64,000 bases of DNA, taken from JAWPMT01 sp965267435 (GTDB taxonomy: Bacteria > Bacteroidota > Bacteroidia > Cytophagales > Cyclobacteriaceae). The stretch lies in contig OZ253960.1 in assembly GCA_965267435.1 (NCBI GenBank), positions 248,001-312,000 on the forward strand. Direction: 5' to 3'. The notes under the pieces were generated by a model. That model was not told the DNA's origin. It was given only the letters and a program-made list of their open reading frames with translations, and searched no databases. This document shows positions 18,536 to 26,931 of the stretch, one piece after another. Numbering within the stretch: position 1 is the stretch's first letter; every line of letters begins with the position of its first letter. The translations under genes and the position numbers were made by a program.

Positions 18536-18555
18536 GCTTATTTGATCTTCGGAAT

Positions 18556-20460
18556 TTGAGAAACATTTGGCTCGTACTCTTTTTAGCATCAGGCCTGGTT
18601 GGCGCTGCTCAGGATCAAAGAGTAGCGGACAGCTTGATAGCACTGTGGCATGAAGGGGACTTCCCTGAAGATCAGAGTTTGCGGATTCTTCAGCAGATTG
18701 CTTTCAATGCGACTGATCAATCACTTTCTCTTCAGTATGCTGAGTCGCTGATAGAACTATCTAGACAAGAGGAGAACTTGAAGTATTTGTTCGATGGTTT
18801 CTCCCTATTGGGCCAAGCGCACGCTATGATGGGAGAGTGGGAACAGGCTCTCAGGGCGTACAATGAAGCCGTTGAGCTGGCAGATCAACGAGACAATCAA
18901 GATGAGTTGGGTCAAGTCTATGGCCTGATGGCTTCAGTATACTCTGAGAACGGTAAAGCTGATCTCTCTGTGGAGTATTACAAGCGGGCAATATCTATCC
19001 TCACGCTCCAACACAGTACTGCGTCAGATACCATCTCTTTGGCCGCCACTTATATGAACTTGGGTCATGCATATTACCAAATGGATATTTTGGACTCAGC
19101 TTTGTACTATCAAGAGATGGCCGGGACCCTCTTCGCCGAAGCCAAATATGAGCTTGGGAGCTTATATTGCCTCGGCAATATTGGTCTGATTTACGCTAAG
19201 AAAGGTCAGAATGACCATGCAGAAAGTAACATGCGAGAGGCGATCTCTCAGTTAGAGGTATATGAAGACTATCTTGGTATAGCTGACTTTGAAAACCAAC
19301 TGGCGGATATCTACAGGCAAAGAGGGGATTATGCCCTAGCTATGGCGAACGCGGAGAAGAGTTACCAGCGCTCCAAAGAGAAAGATCTCAAATTACTTAC
19401 ACGAGATGCTTGCTACCGCCTCTACGAAATCAATATAGACATGAGGCGTTTCGCGAGAGCGGTTGATTACTTAAATGAATACTACGCTTATCGAGATAGC
19501 ATCACTAACGCCGAGAACATTCAGCGGATTGCCGATATGCGTACGGCTTTTGAAGTGGGTCAAAAACAGGCGGAAGTTGACCTGCTGGAGGTTGAGACCC
19601 GCAATCAGCAGATTGCTGGCATTGCCATGGCATCCGTGCTGCTGTTGGTTATGATACTTGCGTTTGTGCTCCACCGCAACAACATTCACAAGAAGAAAGT
19701 CAACCGGATCTTGGAGAACCAAAAGAAACAGCTGGAGGATCTTAACCATACGAAAGACAGGTTCTTTTCCATCATATCCCATGACCTTCGTGGCCCGGTG
19801 AATGCCTTCCATGGTGTCTCCCGAATGATCAAGTTCTTTGTGAAGAACAAGCAAATGGATCAACTCGACATGTTGGCGGAAGAGATCGACAAGTCCGTCG
19901 ACAGATTGTCGTCGTTGTTGGATAATCTCCTCAACTGGGCAGTACAGCAGCAGGGGCATGTTCCGTACATTCCTGAAAAGCTCGACATCCATGAAATTGC
20001 AGATGACCTCGTACACATCTTCACCACTATGGCCGATTCCAAAGACATTCACCTGACCTCTGAGGTTCCGAAGGGGATTGTGCTTTGGGGAGATCGCAAT
20101 ACTATCAATACGATCATTCGCAATCTCATCAACAACAGCCTGAAATTCACTCCGGAAAATGGTTCAGTAACGATCGGTGCAGAGGTAGTAGGTGACAATG
20201 GCGTGATCAAAGTCTCAGATACAGGCGTGGGAATTCCCACCGACAAATTGGAGGCCTTGTTTCGACTGCACGCAAAAAAGAGCACCTGGGGAACAAAGGG
20301 TGAAAAAGGTTTGGGGCTGGGGCTCCAACTGGTGAACGAGTTTGTCGAAATGAACAACGGCAAGATAGAAGTAGAGAGTGAGGTGGACGCTGGCACCACA
20401 TTCAAGGTCTGGTTACCGCTCTTCACTGAACAACTAACGCCTGAGGTAGCCACCGTATGA
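18556..20460 (+). CDS. TPR-repeat sensor histidine kinase
   Basis: A 634-residue membrane kinase. A signal peptide (about 1-19, MRNIWLVLFLASGLVGAAQ) is followed by about six TPR units in the periplasm (40-330), one membrane helix (353-373), a coiled coil, HisKA with His409 in FSIISHDLRGPVN, and HATPase_c with NLINNSLKF, DTGVGIPTD and GEKGLGLGL. There is no receiver domain and no response regulator nearby, so its partner is elsewhere. The start is TTG at 18556, needed for the signal peptide; the frame is open further upstream but there gives no plausible N-terminus. TPR domains suggest it senses a protein or peptide at the cell surface (inference). Confidence 0.9.
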   Translation: MRNIWLVLFLASGLVGAAQDQRVADSLIALWHEGDFPEDQSLRILQQIAFNATDQSLSLQYAESLIELSRQEENLKYLFDGFSLLGQAHAMMGEWEQALRAYNEAVELADQRDNQDELGQVYGLMASVYSENGKADLSVEYYKRAISILTLQHSTASDTISLAATYMNLGHAYYQMDILDSALYYQEMAGTLFAEAKYELGSLYCLGNIGLIYAKKGQNDHAESNMREAISQLEVYEDYLGIADFENQLADIYRQRGDYALAMANAEKSYQRSKEKDLKLLTRDACYRLYEINIDMRRFARAVDYLNEYYAYRDSITNAENIQRIADMRTAFEVGQKQAEVDLLEVETRNQQIAGIAMASVLLLVMILAFVLHRNNIHKKKVNRILENQKKQLEDLNHTKDRFFSIISHDLRGPVNAFHGVSRMIKFFVKNKQMDQLDMLAEEIDKSVDRLSSLLDNLLNWAVQQQGHVPYIPEKLDIHEIADDLVHIFTTMADSKDIHLTSEVPKGIVLWGDRNTINTIIRNLINNSLKFTPENGSVTIGAEVVGDNGVIKVSDTGVGIPTDKLEALFRLHAKKSTWGTKGEKGLGLGLQLVNEFVEMNNGKIEVESEVDAGTTFKVWLPLFTEQLTPEVATV

Positions 20461-20482
20461 GGGTGGCTTGAAATTCCCGTGA

Positions 20483-21769
20483 CTATTCGAAGTTGGCAGC
20501 TTTCACGATCTTGTAGAAGGCCTGTTGTACAAGGGTCCTCTCGTCCGTGATGACATTGGCATCACCTTGCATCCCCTTCACCAGACGCCCATCCAACTGC
20601 CGTAAATCCACGAGGTCGATGACGATGGGATAGAGACTACTACCCTCCGGCGCCTGGCCGATTTCTGAGATCTTCCCATACACGGCTCCGTATTCATAGT
20701 AGGGGAAGCTTGACAGTTTTAGTACCGCTTCCTGTCCGATTTCCAATTTGCCAATGTGTTCCGGAGGTGCGTTGCTGTATGCAAAAAGGCTTCCTTTCTC
20801 TCGGAGCAGCCGAATGGCGATCGCACTCGAGGGCAGTTCTGACTCCGATTCATTGACAAATAACACCACACCATCCCCCGGAGCCAGTAGAATGACATTG
20901 CCGTTGCTCAAGAGATATTCGCCATACCGATTGACGATTTCGCGGTGGAGATTCAGCATCTCAGTGGTGATGTCTGCGCTGTCCTTGGCGCGCTGGAGAT
21001 TTTGTGTTTCGATCTCATTTGTCAGATCATTGATCTCCCTTGTCAGGCGAGTTTCTCTCACAAGCAGGTTGTTGAAGGTGGTCTCGTACAGGGCCATTTG
21101 GGAGTTGCGCTCGCTTTTCTGATCGGCCACAGAGCGCTCGGTATTCTCAAGGTCAAGATCTGAGACCGCCTCATTTTTATGCAAGACCTTCATCCTCTCC
21201 AGCCTGCGATCGTCCAGATCATCTTGCTTCACCATTTCCTTAGCCGCGCTGTCTTTGATGGCTGAGTACTTCTCGAGTGTGCTTCGAACTTGACTCAGTT
21301 CGCGCTGGGAAGCCCAGATCTGCTGTTGATTAGCCTGCAGATTGGTCAGGTGCAGGGCCCGCTCTTCATTTTGAAAGATCTCATATGACTCCCTCGCAGT
21401 CTCCAGACGATTGGCCAGAGAGCTGATGGTGGGAGAGGAGATCATGATCATTTGGTCCCCCGTCTTGATGGTATCGCCACTGTTGATCCATTTCTGGCGG
21501 ATGCTGATGGGTTCCGGGTACTGAAAGATATTCTCGGTGCCACCTCCACGGATCTCAAAATCCAGATTGACTTGCCTGGGGATCTGCACGGTGGACGCGG
21601 CCACAAGCATAAGGACCACCAGGCCCAGACCTAATCGGACCAGGTTGTTCGTTACCTTTTTGCTGATGGGTAGCAGCGGCACATCATCTTCAAGGAACAT
21701 ATCCTCCAATTGATGAGGCTCGAGCTCATCCCAAAATCCCTTTTCCGTCGCTGTATTATCCGATGCCAT
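20483..21769 (-). CDS. HlyD-family membrane fusion protein of the C39 exporter
   Basis: A 428-residue periplasmic adaptor. A cytoplasmic N-terminus is followed by one membrane helix (about 46-65, LVRLGLGLVVLMLVAASTV), the split biotinyl-lipoyl region, a long alpha-helical hairpin (about 125-275, rich in Gln, Glu, Arg and Leu) and a beta domain. It links an inner-membrane ABC exporter to an outer-membrane channel. It begins 5 bases after the C39-ABC transporter gene in the same operon, so the two form a type I secretion machine. No TolC-like gene is in the window; one must be supplied from elsewhere. Confidence 0.93.
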   Translation of the reverse strand: MASDNTATEKGFWDELEPHQLEDMFLEDDVPLLPISKKVTNNLVRLGLGLVVLMLVAASTVQIPRQVNLDFEIRGGGTENIFQYPEPISIRQKWINSGDTIKTGDQMIMISSPTISSLANRLETARESYEIFQNEERALHLTNLQANQQQIWASQRELSQVRSTLEKYSAIKDSAAKEMVKQDDLDDRRLERMKVLHKNEAVSDLDLENTERSVADQKSERNSQMALYETTFNNLLVRETRLTREINDLTNEIETQNLQRAKDSADITTEMLNLHREIVNRYGEYLLSNGNVILLAPGDGVVLFVNESESELPSSAIAIRLLREKGSLFAYSNAPPEHIGKLEIGQEAVLKLSSFPYYEYGAVYGKISEIGQAPEGSSLYPIVIDLVDLRQLDGRLVKGMQGDANVITDERTLVQQAFYKIVKAANFE

Positions 21770-21774
21770 ATTCG

Positions 21775-23961
21775 TCAGAAGTTCACATACGAATCCATGA
21801 ATGTCTTGTAGACGCCTTCCGTCTTTCTTAGCTCTTCGTGTTTCCCAGTTTGAACAATAGAGCCCTTGTCCAATACCACTATCTTATCTGCCTCTTTGAG
21901 GGTATGTAGTCGGTGAGCGATTGAAATAATCGTGCGATCACCAAATTGTTCGTGCAGCCTTCCCATGATCTCCTTTTCATTCTCAACGTCCAGGGCGCTG
22001 CTGGCCTCATCGAGGATGATGATGTCCGGATCCGAAAGGAACAGCCTTGCGAAGGCTACCTTGAGCCTCTCGCCGCCTGACAGGTTCATGCCCGTCTCAC
22101 CGATCATCATGTTGAAGCCGGTGTACTGTGACTTGACAAAATCCGCCAGGCCAGCCATTTCCGCTGCAGCAAATATTTCCGCGTCCGTGGCTCGTGGATT
22201 TCCATAAAGGATATTCTGCTTCAGGGAAGCATCAAACAAATAGATGTGCTGGGGTATAAAAGAGAAGATCTTCTGATACGACTGATTGGAGACGTTGCGA
22301 AGTTCGGTCTCGTTGAGCAGGATGCGGCCCTCATACGTATCGTAAAAGTTGGCCAGAAGCTTCACGAGGGTGGACTTCCCGGAGCCATTGCGGCCCACAA
22401 TCCCCACAAACTCGCCCGGCTCGATCGTCAGGTCTACGTCTCGCAACACATAGTGGTCATCTCTTTCCAGGTACTTGAAGGAGACCTTCTGCATTTCAAG
22501 CTTCACGGGTCCTGTGACTCGCTTCTTGGCAGGGTCTGTTTTTTCGATCCGCTCTTCGATGAAGATGTCGTTGATGCGATCGAATGTGACGGATAGCTCC
22601 GTGAAGAAAAACCACATCGATTTCATGTTCTGCGCGGTATTGATCACGATGCTGAAGATCGTGATATACGCCACGTAGATACCGATGGTGAACGTGCCGT
22701 TGAATGTCAGGTAAGCACCTACCCAGTAAACACTGGCTTGAATGGCGTAGATAAATGCTCCCAGTAGCGTACTAAGCTGGATGTACAGTTTCTCGGCTTT
22801 GATGACTTTGTTGAGCCCTCGCGTGTACATGTTCTTCCAGCGCCAGAACTGCAGGCGCTCGATGCCCAACAGTCTTACGGTCTGGATGCCCAGCATGGCA
22901 TCCAAAAACTTGCCCAACGTCTTGCTCCTCGCGTGAAACACTACGTTTTCCAGAGAGCGCAGCTTCGGTGCTACAAGTGCCACAATACCCAGATACAAAG
23001 CCACGAATAGGAGCACAAAGGCGCTCAGCGTCACGTCCAGGTAGAAAAGGACAAACACGTAGAGCGGCAGAAATATGAAGTCGATCAGACCGGCCAGAAT
23101 CCCAGGGTTCAGGGCATTCCTTATTTTCATGTTTTCGCCGAAGCGATTGATGAAGTCTTCGCGCTTGTGTCGGTCGAAGTACTCCTGGTTGAGGTGTATC
23201 AGGTGGTCAAAGAACTTCCCGAAGAACGTGCGTTCGAACTGCACCTTCACATCTACCATGAAGACATTCCGCCCAAAACTCAGCAGCACTTGACTTATGA
23301 ATACAAAAATCAGAGCAATGAGGATCGCAAAGAGTAGTTTCCTATTTTCATTGACCAGCACTTCATCCAGGATCAGCCGCGTGAAGAACGGCAGGATCAG
23401 ACCCAGGCCTATCAATATCATGGTGATGATCCCTACCTTGATCAGGCCCGGCCTGGCAGATTCCAGTGAACTGAGATAAAATGCCTTCCAGAGACTCTGG
23501 CGCTGCTCGCGTTGTTGCTCAGCAAGTTCAGTCAGTTCGTTGTGCTTGAATAGCTCCGGTGTAGGTTCCAACACGAGCAAGACACCGTTCCACTTGGCCA
23601 TAAATTCCTCCTTGGTCAGCGTGTATTTGCCTGTGGCAGGGTCGGAGATCCAGACCTTGTCCTTGGTTACCTTATACACTACCACGAAGTGGTTGCCCTC
23701 ATAATGGGCGATGGCAGGAAGTGTGACATCCTGCAGGTGCTCGAAGCCCATTTGGAAGCCGTCCGTATCAAAACCAAACCTCTCAGCAAACTCGCTGATC
23801 GTATACATGTCAATGCCGTCACCAGAGACCTGTGCCTGCGAGCTCAGGAAATTACGGACGTCGAAATAGCCGTAGTATTTCAGAATGATGGCGAGACACG
23901 TGGTCCCGCACTCCATGACAGTTCCTTGTCTGATATGTGGGAAAACGAGCTTCTTTTTCAC
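21775..23961 (-). CDS. Peptidase-containing ABC transporter (C39 peptidase, bacteriocin-exporter type)
   Basis: A 728-residue half-transporter that cleaves a leader peptide and exports its substrate. The N-terminal C39 peptidase (about 1-140) has the full active site: Gln12, Cys18 in VMECGTTCLAI, His91 in GNHFVVVYKV and Asp107 in ISDPATG. Six membrane helices follow (about 165-460), then the ATPase with Walker A GRNGSGKST (523-531), signature LSGGE (627-631) and Walker B ILDE (Asp651, Glu652). Intact catalytic residues mean it should cut substrates, usually after a Gly-Gly or Gly-Ala leader. No obvious double-glycine precursor lies next to it; the small proteins at 24388 and 24827 are the nearest candidates. 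Confidence 0.95.
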   Translation of the reverse strand: MKKKLVFPHIRQGTVMECGTTCLAIILKYYGYFDVRNFLSSQAQVSGDGIDMYTISEFAERFGFDTDGFQMGFEHLQDVTLPAIAHYEGNHFVVVYKVTKDKVWISDPATGKYTLTKEEFMAKWNGVLLVLEPTPELFKHNELTELAEQQREQRQSLWKAFYLSSLESARPGLIKVGIITMILIGLGLILPFFTRLILDEVLVNENRKLLFAILIALIFVFISQVLLSFGRNVFMVDVKVQFERTFFGKFFDHLIHLNQEYFDRHKREDFINRFGENMKIRNALNPGILAGLIDFIFLPLYVFVLFYLDVTLSAFVLLFVALYLGIVALVAPKLRSLENVVFHARSKTLGKFLDAMLGIQTVRLLGIERLQFWRWKNMYTRGLNKVIKAEKLYIQLSTLLGAFIYAIQASVYWVGAYLTFNGTFTIGIYVAYITIFSIVINTAQNMKSMWFFFTELSVTFDRINDIFIEERIEKTDPAKKRVTGPVKLEMQKVSFKYLERDDHYVLRDVDLTIEPGEFVGIVGRNGSGKSTLVKLLANFYDTYEGRILLNETELRNVSNQSYQKIFSFIPQHIYLFDASLKQNILYGNPRATDAEIFAAAEMAGLADFVKSQYTGFNMMIGETGMNLSGGERLKVAFARLFLSDPDIIILDEASSALDVENEKEIMGRLHEQFGDRTIISIAHRLHTLKEADKIVVLDKGSIVQTGKHEELRKTEGVYKTFMDSYVNF

Positions 23962-24387
23962 GGGACTGATATAGCGTGCAGGAGCGGCGCCTGCATGGCG
24001 TGAGAGGTTAGTGGGCGATGAAGGCCCGATAGGCAGCTAGAATCGGAGTAGACCAAAGACTTCAAACTATTTGTTCCATGCGGTTGGGAGTGAAAATACT
24101 ATAAAATCCCTCAATATGGTTATTTTCTTAGGTGAGAGGGCCGTATGAGACGATAATCAGGAAAAATGCCGCCTTTTTGAGATCGCTGAATGGAGAAAAT
24201 GGGCGGCATAATACCCGTTTTCAGGCGCAAAATCGGCGAAAAGAAACTAACGAAACGTTATACGGGATAGTATATCTATTTATTCCTGTTGACTGTTCAT
24301 AATTCCCCGTTGAGGATGAGATATACCTCATTTCTGCTTCATATTGAACACTTTTGAGCTATACCAACACAACAGCTTTAGACGACC
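23962..24387. other. Divergent intergenic region beside the C39 exporter
   Basis: 426 bases between the exporter and the first small-protein gene. It contains an inverted repeat ATGCCGCC / GGCGGCAT (24166-24173 and 24202-24209) with a 28-base loop, possibly a regulatory hairpin. A 26-codon frame (24190-24270) encodes a short cationic peptide with Gly-Gly at positions 5-6, too short for a normal leader; I do not call it. No other gene is visible. Confidence 0.45.
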
Positions 24388-24591
24388 ATGTGCAGATTAG
24401 AAGATCAATCGACCCAGCTGGGACTGGATAGTGCCGAAGTAGAAATGATTCAGAATATGGCGAGCAAAATTTTGAAGCACGTCCATTCAAATCTGGAACG
24501 AAAGGCAGGAGATCAGGAAAAATTGATGGCGAAGCAGGCTTACCTGTCTGACTTGCTCCAATGCTGCGACAATCACGCGGCGGCCTCCTAA
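24388..24591 (+). CDS. Small helical protein A beside the C39 exporter
   Basis: A 67-residue protein, unknown to me, predicted to be helical, with cysteines at 2, 59 and 60 and no signal peptide or Gly-Gly leader. It appears related to the 71-residue product of 24827-25042. Over the last 45 residues both fit a pattern of Ala-x-Lys-h-h-x-His-h, a variable loop, then Leu-x-x-Lys/Arg-x-x-Tyr/Phe-h-x-x-h-h-x-x-Cys near the C-terminus. It is followed by its own terminator. Its place beside the exporter makes it a candidate substrate or accessory, but the lack of a classical leader argues for caution. Confidence 0.6.
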   Translation: MCRLEDQSTQLGLDSAEVEMIQNMASKILKHVHSNLERKAGDQEKLMAKQAYLSDLLQCCDNHAAAS

Positions 24592-24650
24592 AACTCGGTA
24601 CCCTACAGCTAGCTTAAAGAACTTAATTTATTTAGGTCAAACCAGGTGAA

Positions 24651-24678
24651 GCCCTCCTGTTACAGGTGGGCTTTTTTT
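24651..24678 (+). terminator. Terminator after small protein A
   Basis: Stem GCCC-T-CCTG / CAGG-T-GGGC (24651-24671) with one internal T-T mismatch and a 3-base loop, followed by seven T residues (24672-24678). It lies about 60 bases after the stop codon and separates the two small-protein genes into independent transcripts. Confidence 0.88.
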
Positions 24679-24826
24679 ATTGATCATTCCGTCGTTTTCG
24701 ATGGGCCGCGGACAAAGCTGCTCTTAATGTGCAGTATTTAATGGCGATGTTATCCACGGATTTTTTTCTTTTTGATTAACTTATCAACTTTACAACCTAA
24801 GAATCATTTTCATAATCTGAACCAAT

Positions 24827-25042
24827 ATGGAAAATCATCTAAACGACCGTCTTATCACAGAACTGCAGAATGACTTCAATGGCGAAGACCTCCCTGAAGT
24901 CGCGGCTTGCGCCAAAAAAGTGGTAAGTCACCTGAAGCGAAGCATCAACAACAACCAAAGCCCCACGCACGTCCAAACATTGTCTGAGCGTGAGATGTTT
25001 GTTCAACAGATCATAGCCTATTGCGCGATTTCCGGTAATTGA
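24827..25042 (+). CDS. Small helical protein B, apparent relative of protein A
   Basis: A 71-residue, probably helical protein (MENHLNDRLITELQNDF...) with cysteines at 28 and 67, no signal peptide and no recognised domain. It shares the spaced pattern CAKKVVSHL and SEREMFVQQIIAYC with MASKILKHV and AKQAYLSDLLQCC of the protein at 24388. The AT-rich region before it (24760-24826) looks promoter-like. The OmpA-domain gene starts 38 bases later, so they may be co-transcribed. Function unknown. Confidence 0.6.
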   Translation: MENHLNDRLITELQNDFNGEDLPEVAACAKKVVSHLKRSINNNQSPTHVQTLSEREMFVQQIIAYCAISGN

Positions 25043-25080
25043 TTTAGCCATTTGAGGGAAATCTGCGTACATTAATTGTA

Positions 25081-25503
25081 ATGTTTGTACGGAAGATCTC
25101 GCTTTTATTCCTTGCTGTGCTTTTCGCCCTCTCCTCTTGGGGGCAGGAAATGCCTGAGGGCCAGATCTTAAAGAGTATCTATTTTGGCGGTGGCAGCTAT
25201 TATGTAGAGCAGATGCAGCTGGAGGAGTTGTATATGTTCATTGACTCCATCGAAGATATTCATCAATATCACATTACGATCCATAGTCATACTGACAACA
25301 TTGGTGGTGCTGCCTACAACGCCTGGCTTTCGCAGCAGCGCAGTAGTGCCGTGATCGAAAAGCTACTCGACAAGTCCATTCCTGAAGAACTGATCCAAAA
25401 GAAAGACTTCGGTCAGTTCAATCCGATTTATGACAATAGAACCTGGGAAGGTCGCCTTCGCAATAGAAGGGTGGATATCATCTTTTGGCCGATGGTCATG
25501 TAA
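25081..25503 (+). CDS. Small OmpA-domain protein
   Basis: A 140-residue exported protein: signal peptide (about 1-21, ending SSWGQ), then one OmpA/MotB-like domain with the peptidoglycan-contact motif SHTDNIGGAAYN, the LSQQRSSAV segment and the NRRVDIIFWP end. It lacks a membrane barrel, so it is a free periplasmic peptidoglycan-binding domain. It lies just downstream of small protein B and converges with the oxidoreductase gene across a shared terminator. Confidence 0.88.
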   Translation: MFVRKISLLFLAVLFALSSWGQEMPEGQILKSIYFGGGSYYVEQMQLEELYMFIDSIEDIHQYHITIHSHTDNIGGAAYNAWLSQQRSSAVIEKLLDKSIPEELIQKKDFGQFNPIYDNRTWEGRLRNRRVDIIFWPMVM

Positions 25504-25504
25504 C

Positions 25505-25534
25505 AAAAAAAGGCTGCCTCCTCAGAAGCAGCCT
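25505..25534. terminator. Terminator between convergent genes
   Basis: Perfect 7-bp stem AGGCTGC / GCAGCCT (25511-25517 and 25528-25534) with a 10-base loop. On the minus strand it is followed by six T residues (complement of 25510-25505), so it mainly serves the leftward oxidoreductase operon; it sits only a few bases after the OmpA-domain stop and may serve both. Confidence 0.8.
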
Positions 25535-25558
25535 CTACTAATTATTCTTCAAATTCTC

Positions 25559-26890
25559 TTACTCGAAAGACGTCACTCCCGGTACTGGAATGGGATAGTT
25601 GCCATTACCATCGGGCTGAGTGGGAGGCGTGCTTCCCCAATCCACATCATCCTCTACGAGCACCTGATTCGAGTTCAGCGCCTGATCCCAGGTGATTACC
25701 TGGCCGGAGTAAGTGGCCATTCGACCCATGATCGCTGATAGCGTGGCATGAGCGCCATTTTCAGCATCACTGATCACCTCACCGTTCCTGATACTGGCAA
25801 ACATGCGATCATGCTCCACCTGGTAGGGGTTCGGATCATCGCCAAATTTTGGATATTCAAAAATGGTATTGCCATCAAGATCCTTGATCAAGCCAGCGCC
25901 AATCTCTATGGAACCGTTAGCTCCCTGGAACGCCTCATCTACACGGCGCATGCACCCTGGAATGTGTCGGCATTGGCTCGCTATGACGGCGCCATTGCCA
26001 TAGGTAAACTCTACAAAGTGATGGTCGAAGATCTCTCCGTGATCCTTTCCGTTACGCACCTGACGGCCGCCCATTCCTTGTGCTGAGACCGGAGTAGCCC
26101 CCAGGAACCAGTTGGCGACGTCGATATTGTGAATGTGCTGCTCGAGAATATGGTCCCCACACAGCCAGTTGAAGTAGTACCAGTTGCGCATCTGATACTC
26201 CATCTCAGTTTGCCCTGCTTTTCTTTCGCGTACCCAGACACCAGCGCTGTTCCAATACACCTGACCGGATCTAAGCGGTCCGATAATACCGTCCTGCACC
26301 TTTGCCAGCATGTCCAGATATCTCTTTTGATAGTGACGCTGCAGACCCACCACCACATTGAGTTTCTTCTCCTTGGCCACTTTGGCAGTAGCCAGGATAC
26401 GACGGACACCTACGGCATCTGTCGCCACGGGCTTCTCCATGAAGACATGCTTGTCATTGTTGATGGCGTACTCGAAGTGGAGAGGGCGGAAGCCAGGAGG
26501 AGTCGTAAGAATTACCACGTCGGCCTGATCGATGGCTTTCTTGTAGGCGTCAAAGCCAACAAACCTGTTCTTCTCCTTTACATCAATTTCCTTTTCGCCA
26601 TCGAAATGCTCCTGGATTGACGCCAGGCTATTCTCAAGCCGGTCCTGAAAGGCGTCGGCCATTGCAACGAGTTCGACGTCGGGATCTGCCGTCAAGGCCT
26701 GGACAACTGCTCCCGATCCACGACCACCGCATCCTACGACAGCCAATTTCAACTTCTTAGCTTCAGCTACATGGCCCATGGCTCTCACGCTCAGTGGTGC
26801 AGCCATCATGCCACCAGTGGCCAACGCCGCAGTTTTGACAAACTCCCTGCGGGTTGCTCCGGCTATTAAATCTTTGTTTTTATTGCTCAT
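25559..26890 (-). CDS. Gfo/Idh/MocA-family oxidoreductase with Tat signal
   Basis: A 443-residue NAD(P)-dependent sugar oxidoreductase. The twin-arginine signal TRREFVKTAALATGG (about 13-27) sends it folded to the periplasm, as in many Bacteroidota members. The Rossmann fold has VVGCGGRGSG, and the conserved FMEKPVA lysine motif follows; the C-terminal domain includes HIHNIDVANW. Members oxidise, reduce or epimerise sugars or hydrolyse glycosides through a transient keto intermediate. It is the last gene of a leftward operon with the FGE-like protein and sialate O-acetylesterase, which points to a glycan-derived substrate (inference). Confidence 0.92.
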   Translation of the reverse strand: MSNKNKDLIAGATRREFVKTAALATGGMMAAPLSVRAMGHVAEAKKLKLAVVGCGGRGSGAVVQALTADPDVELVAMADAFQDRLENSLASIQEHFDGEKEIDVKEKNRFVGFDAYKKAIDQADVVILTTPPGFRPLHFEYAINNDKHVFMEKPVATDAVGVRRILATAKVAKEKKLNVVVGLQRHYQKRYLDMLAKVQDGIIGPLRSGQVYWNSAGVWVRERKAGQTEMEYQMRNWYYFNWLCGDHILEQHIHNIDVANWFLGATPVSAQGMGGRQVRNGKDHGEIFDHHFVEFTYGNGAVIASQCRHIPGCMRRVDEAFQGANGSIEIGAGLIKDLDGNTIFEYPKFGDDPNPYQVEHDRMFASIRNGEVISDAENGAHATLSAIMGRMATYSGQVITWDQALNSNQVLVEDDVDWGSTPPTQPDGNGNYPIPVPGVTSFE

Positions 26891-26931
26891 GGGTTACTCG
26901 ATTATGAATTCTGATAATATTTCAAAAAGGT

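Noticed and set aside
24190..24270. 26-codon frame MEKMGGIIPVFRRKIGEKKL... beside the C39 exporter
   Set aside because: Cationic and with Gly-Gly, but the leader would be only six residues and a stop codon directly precedes the ATG; likely chance.
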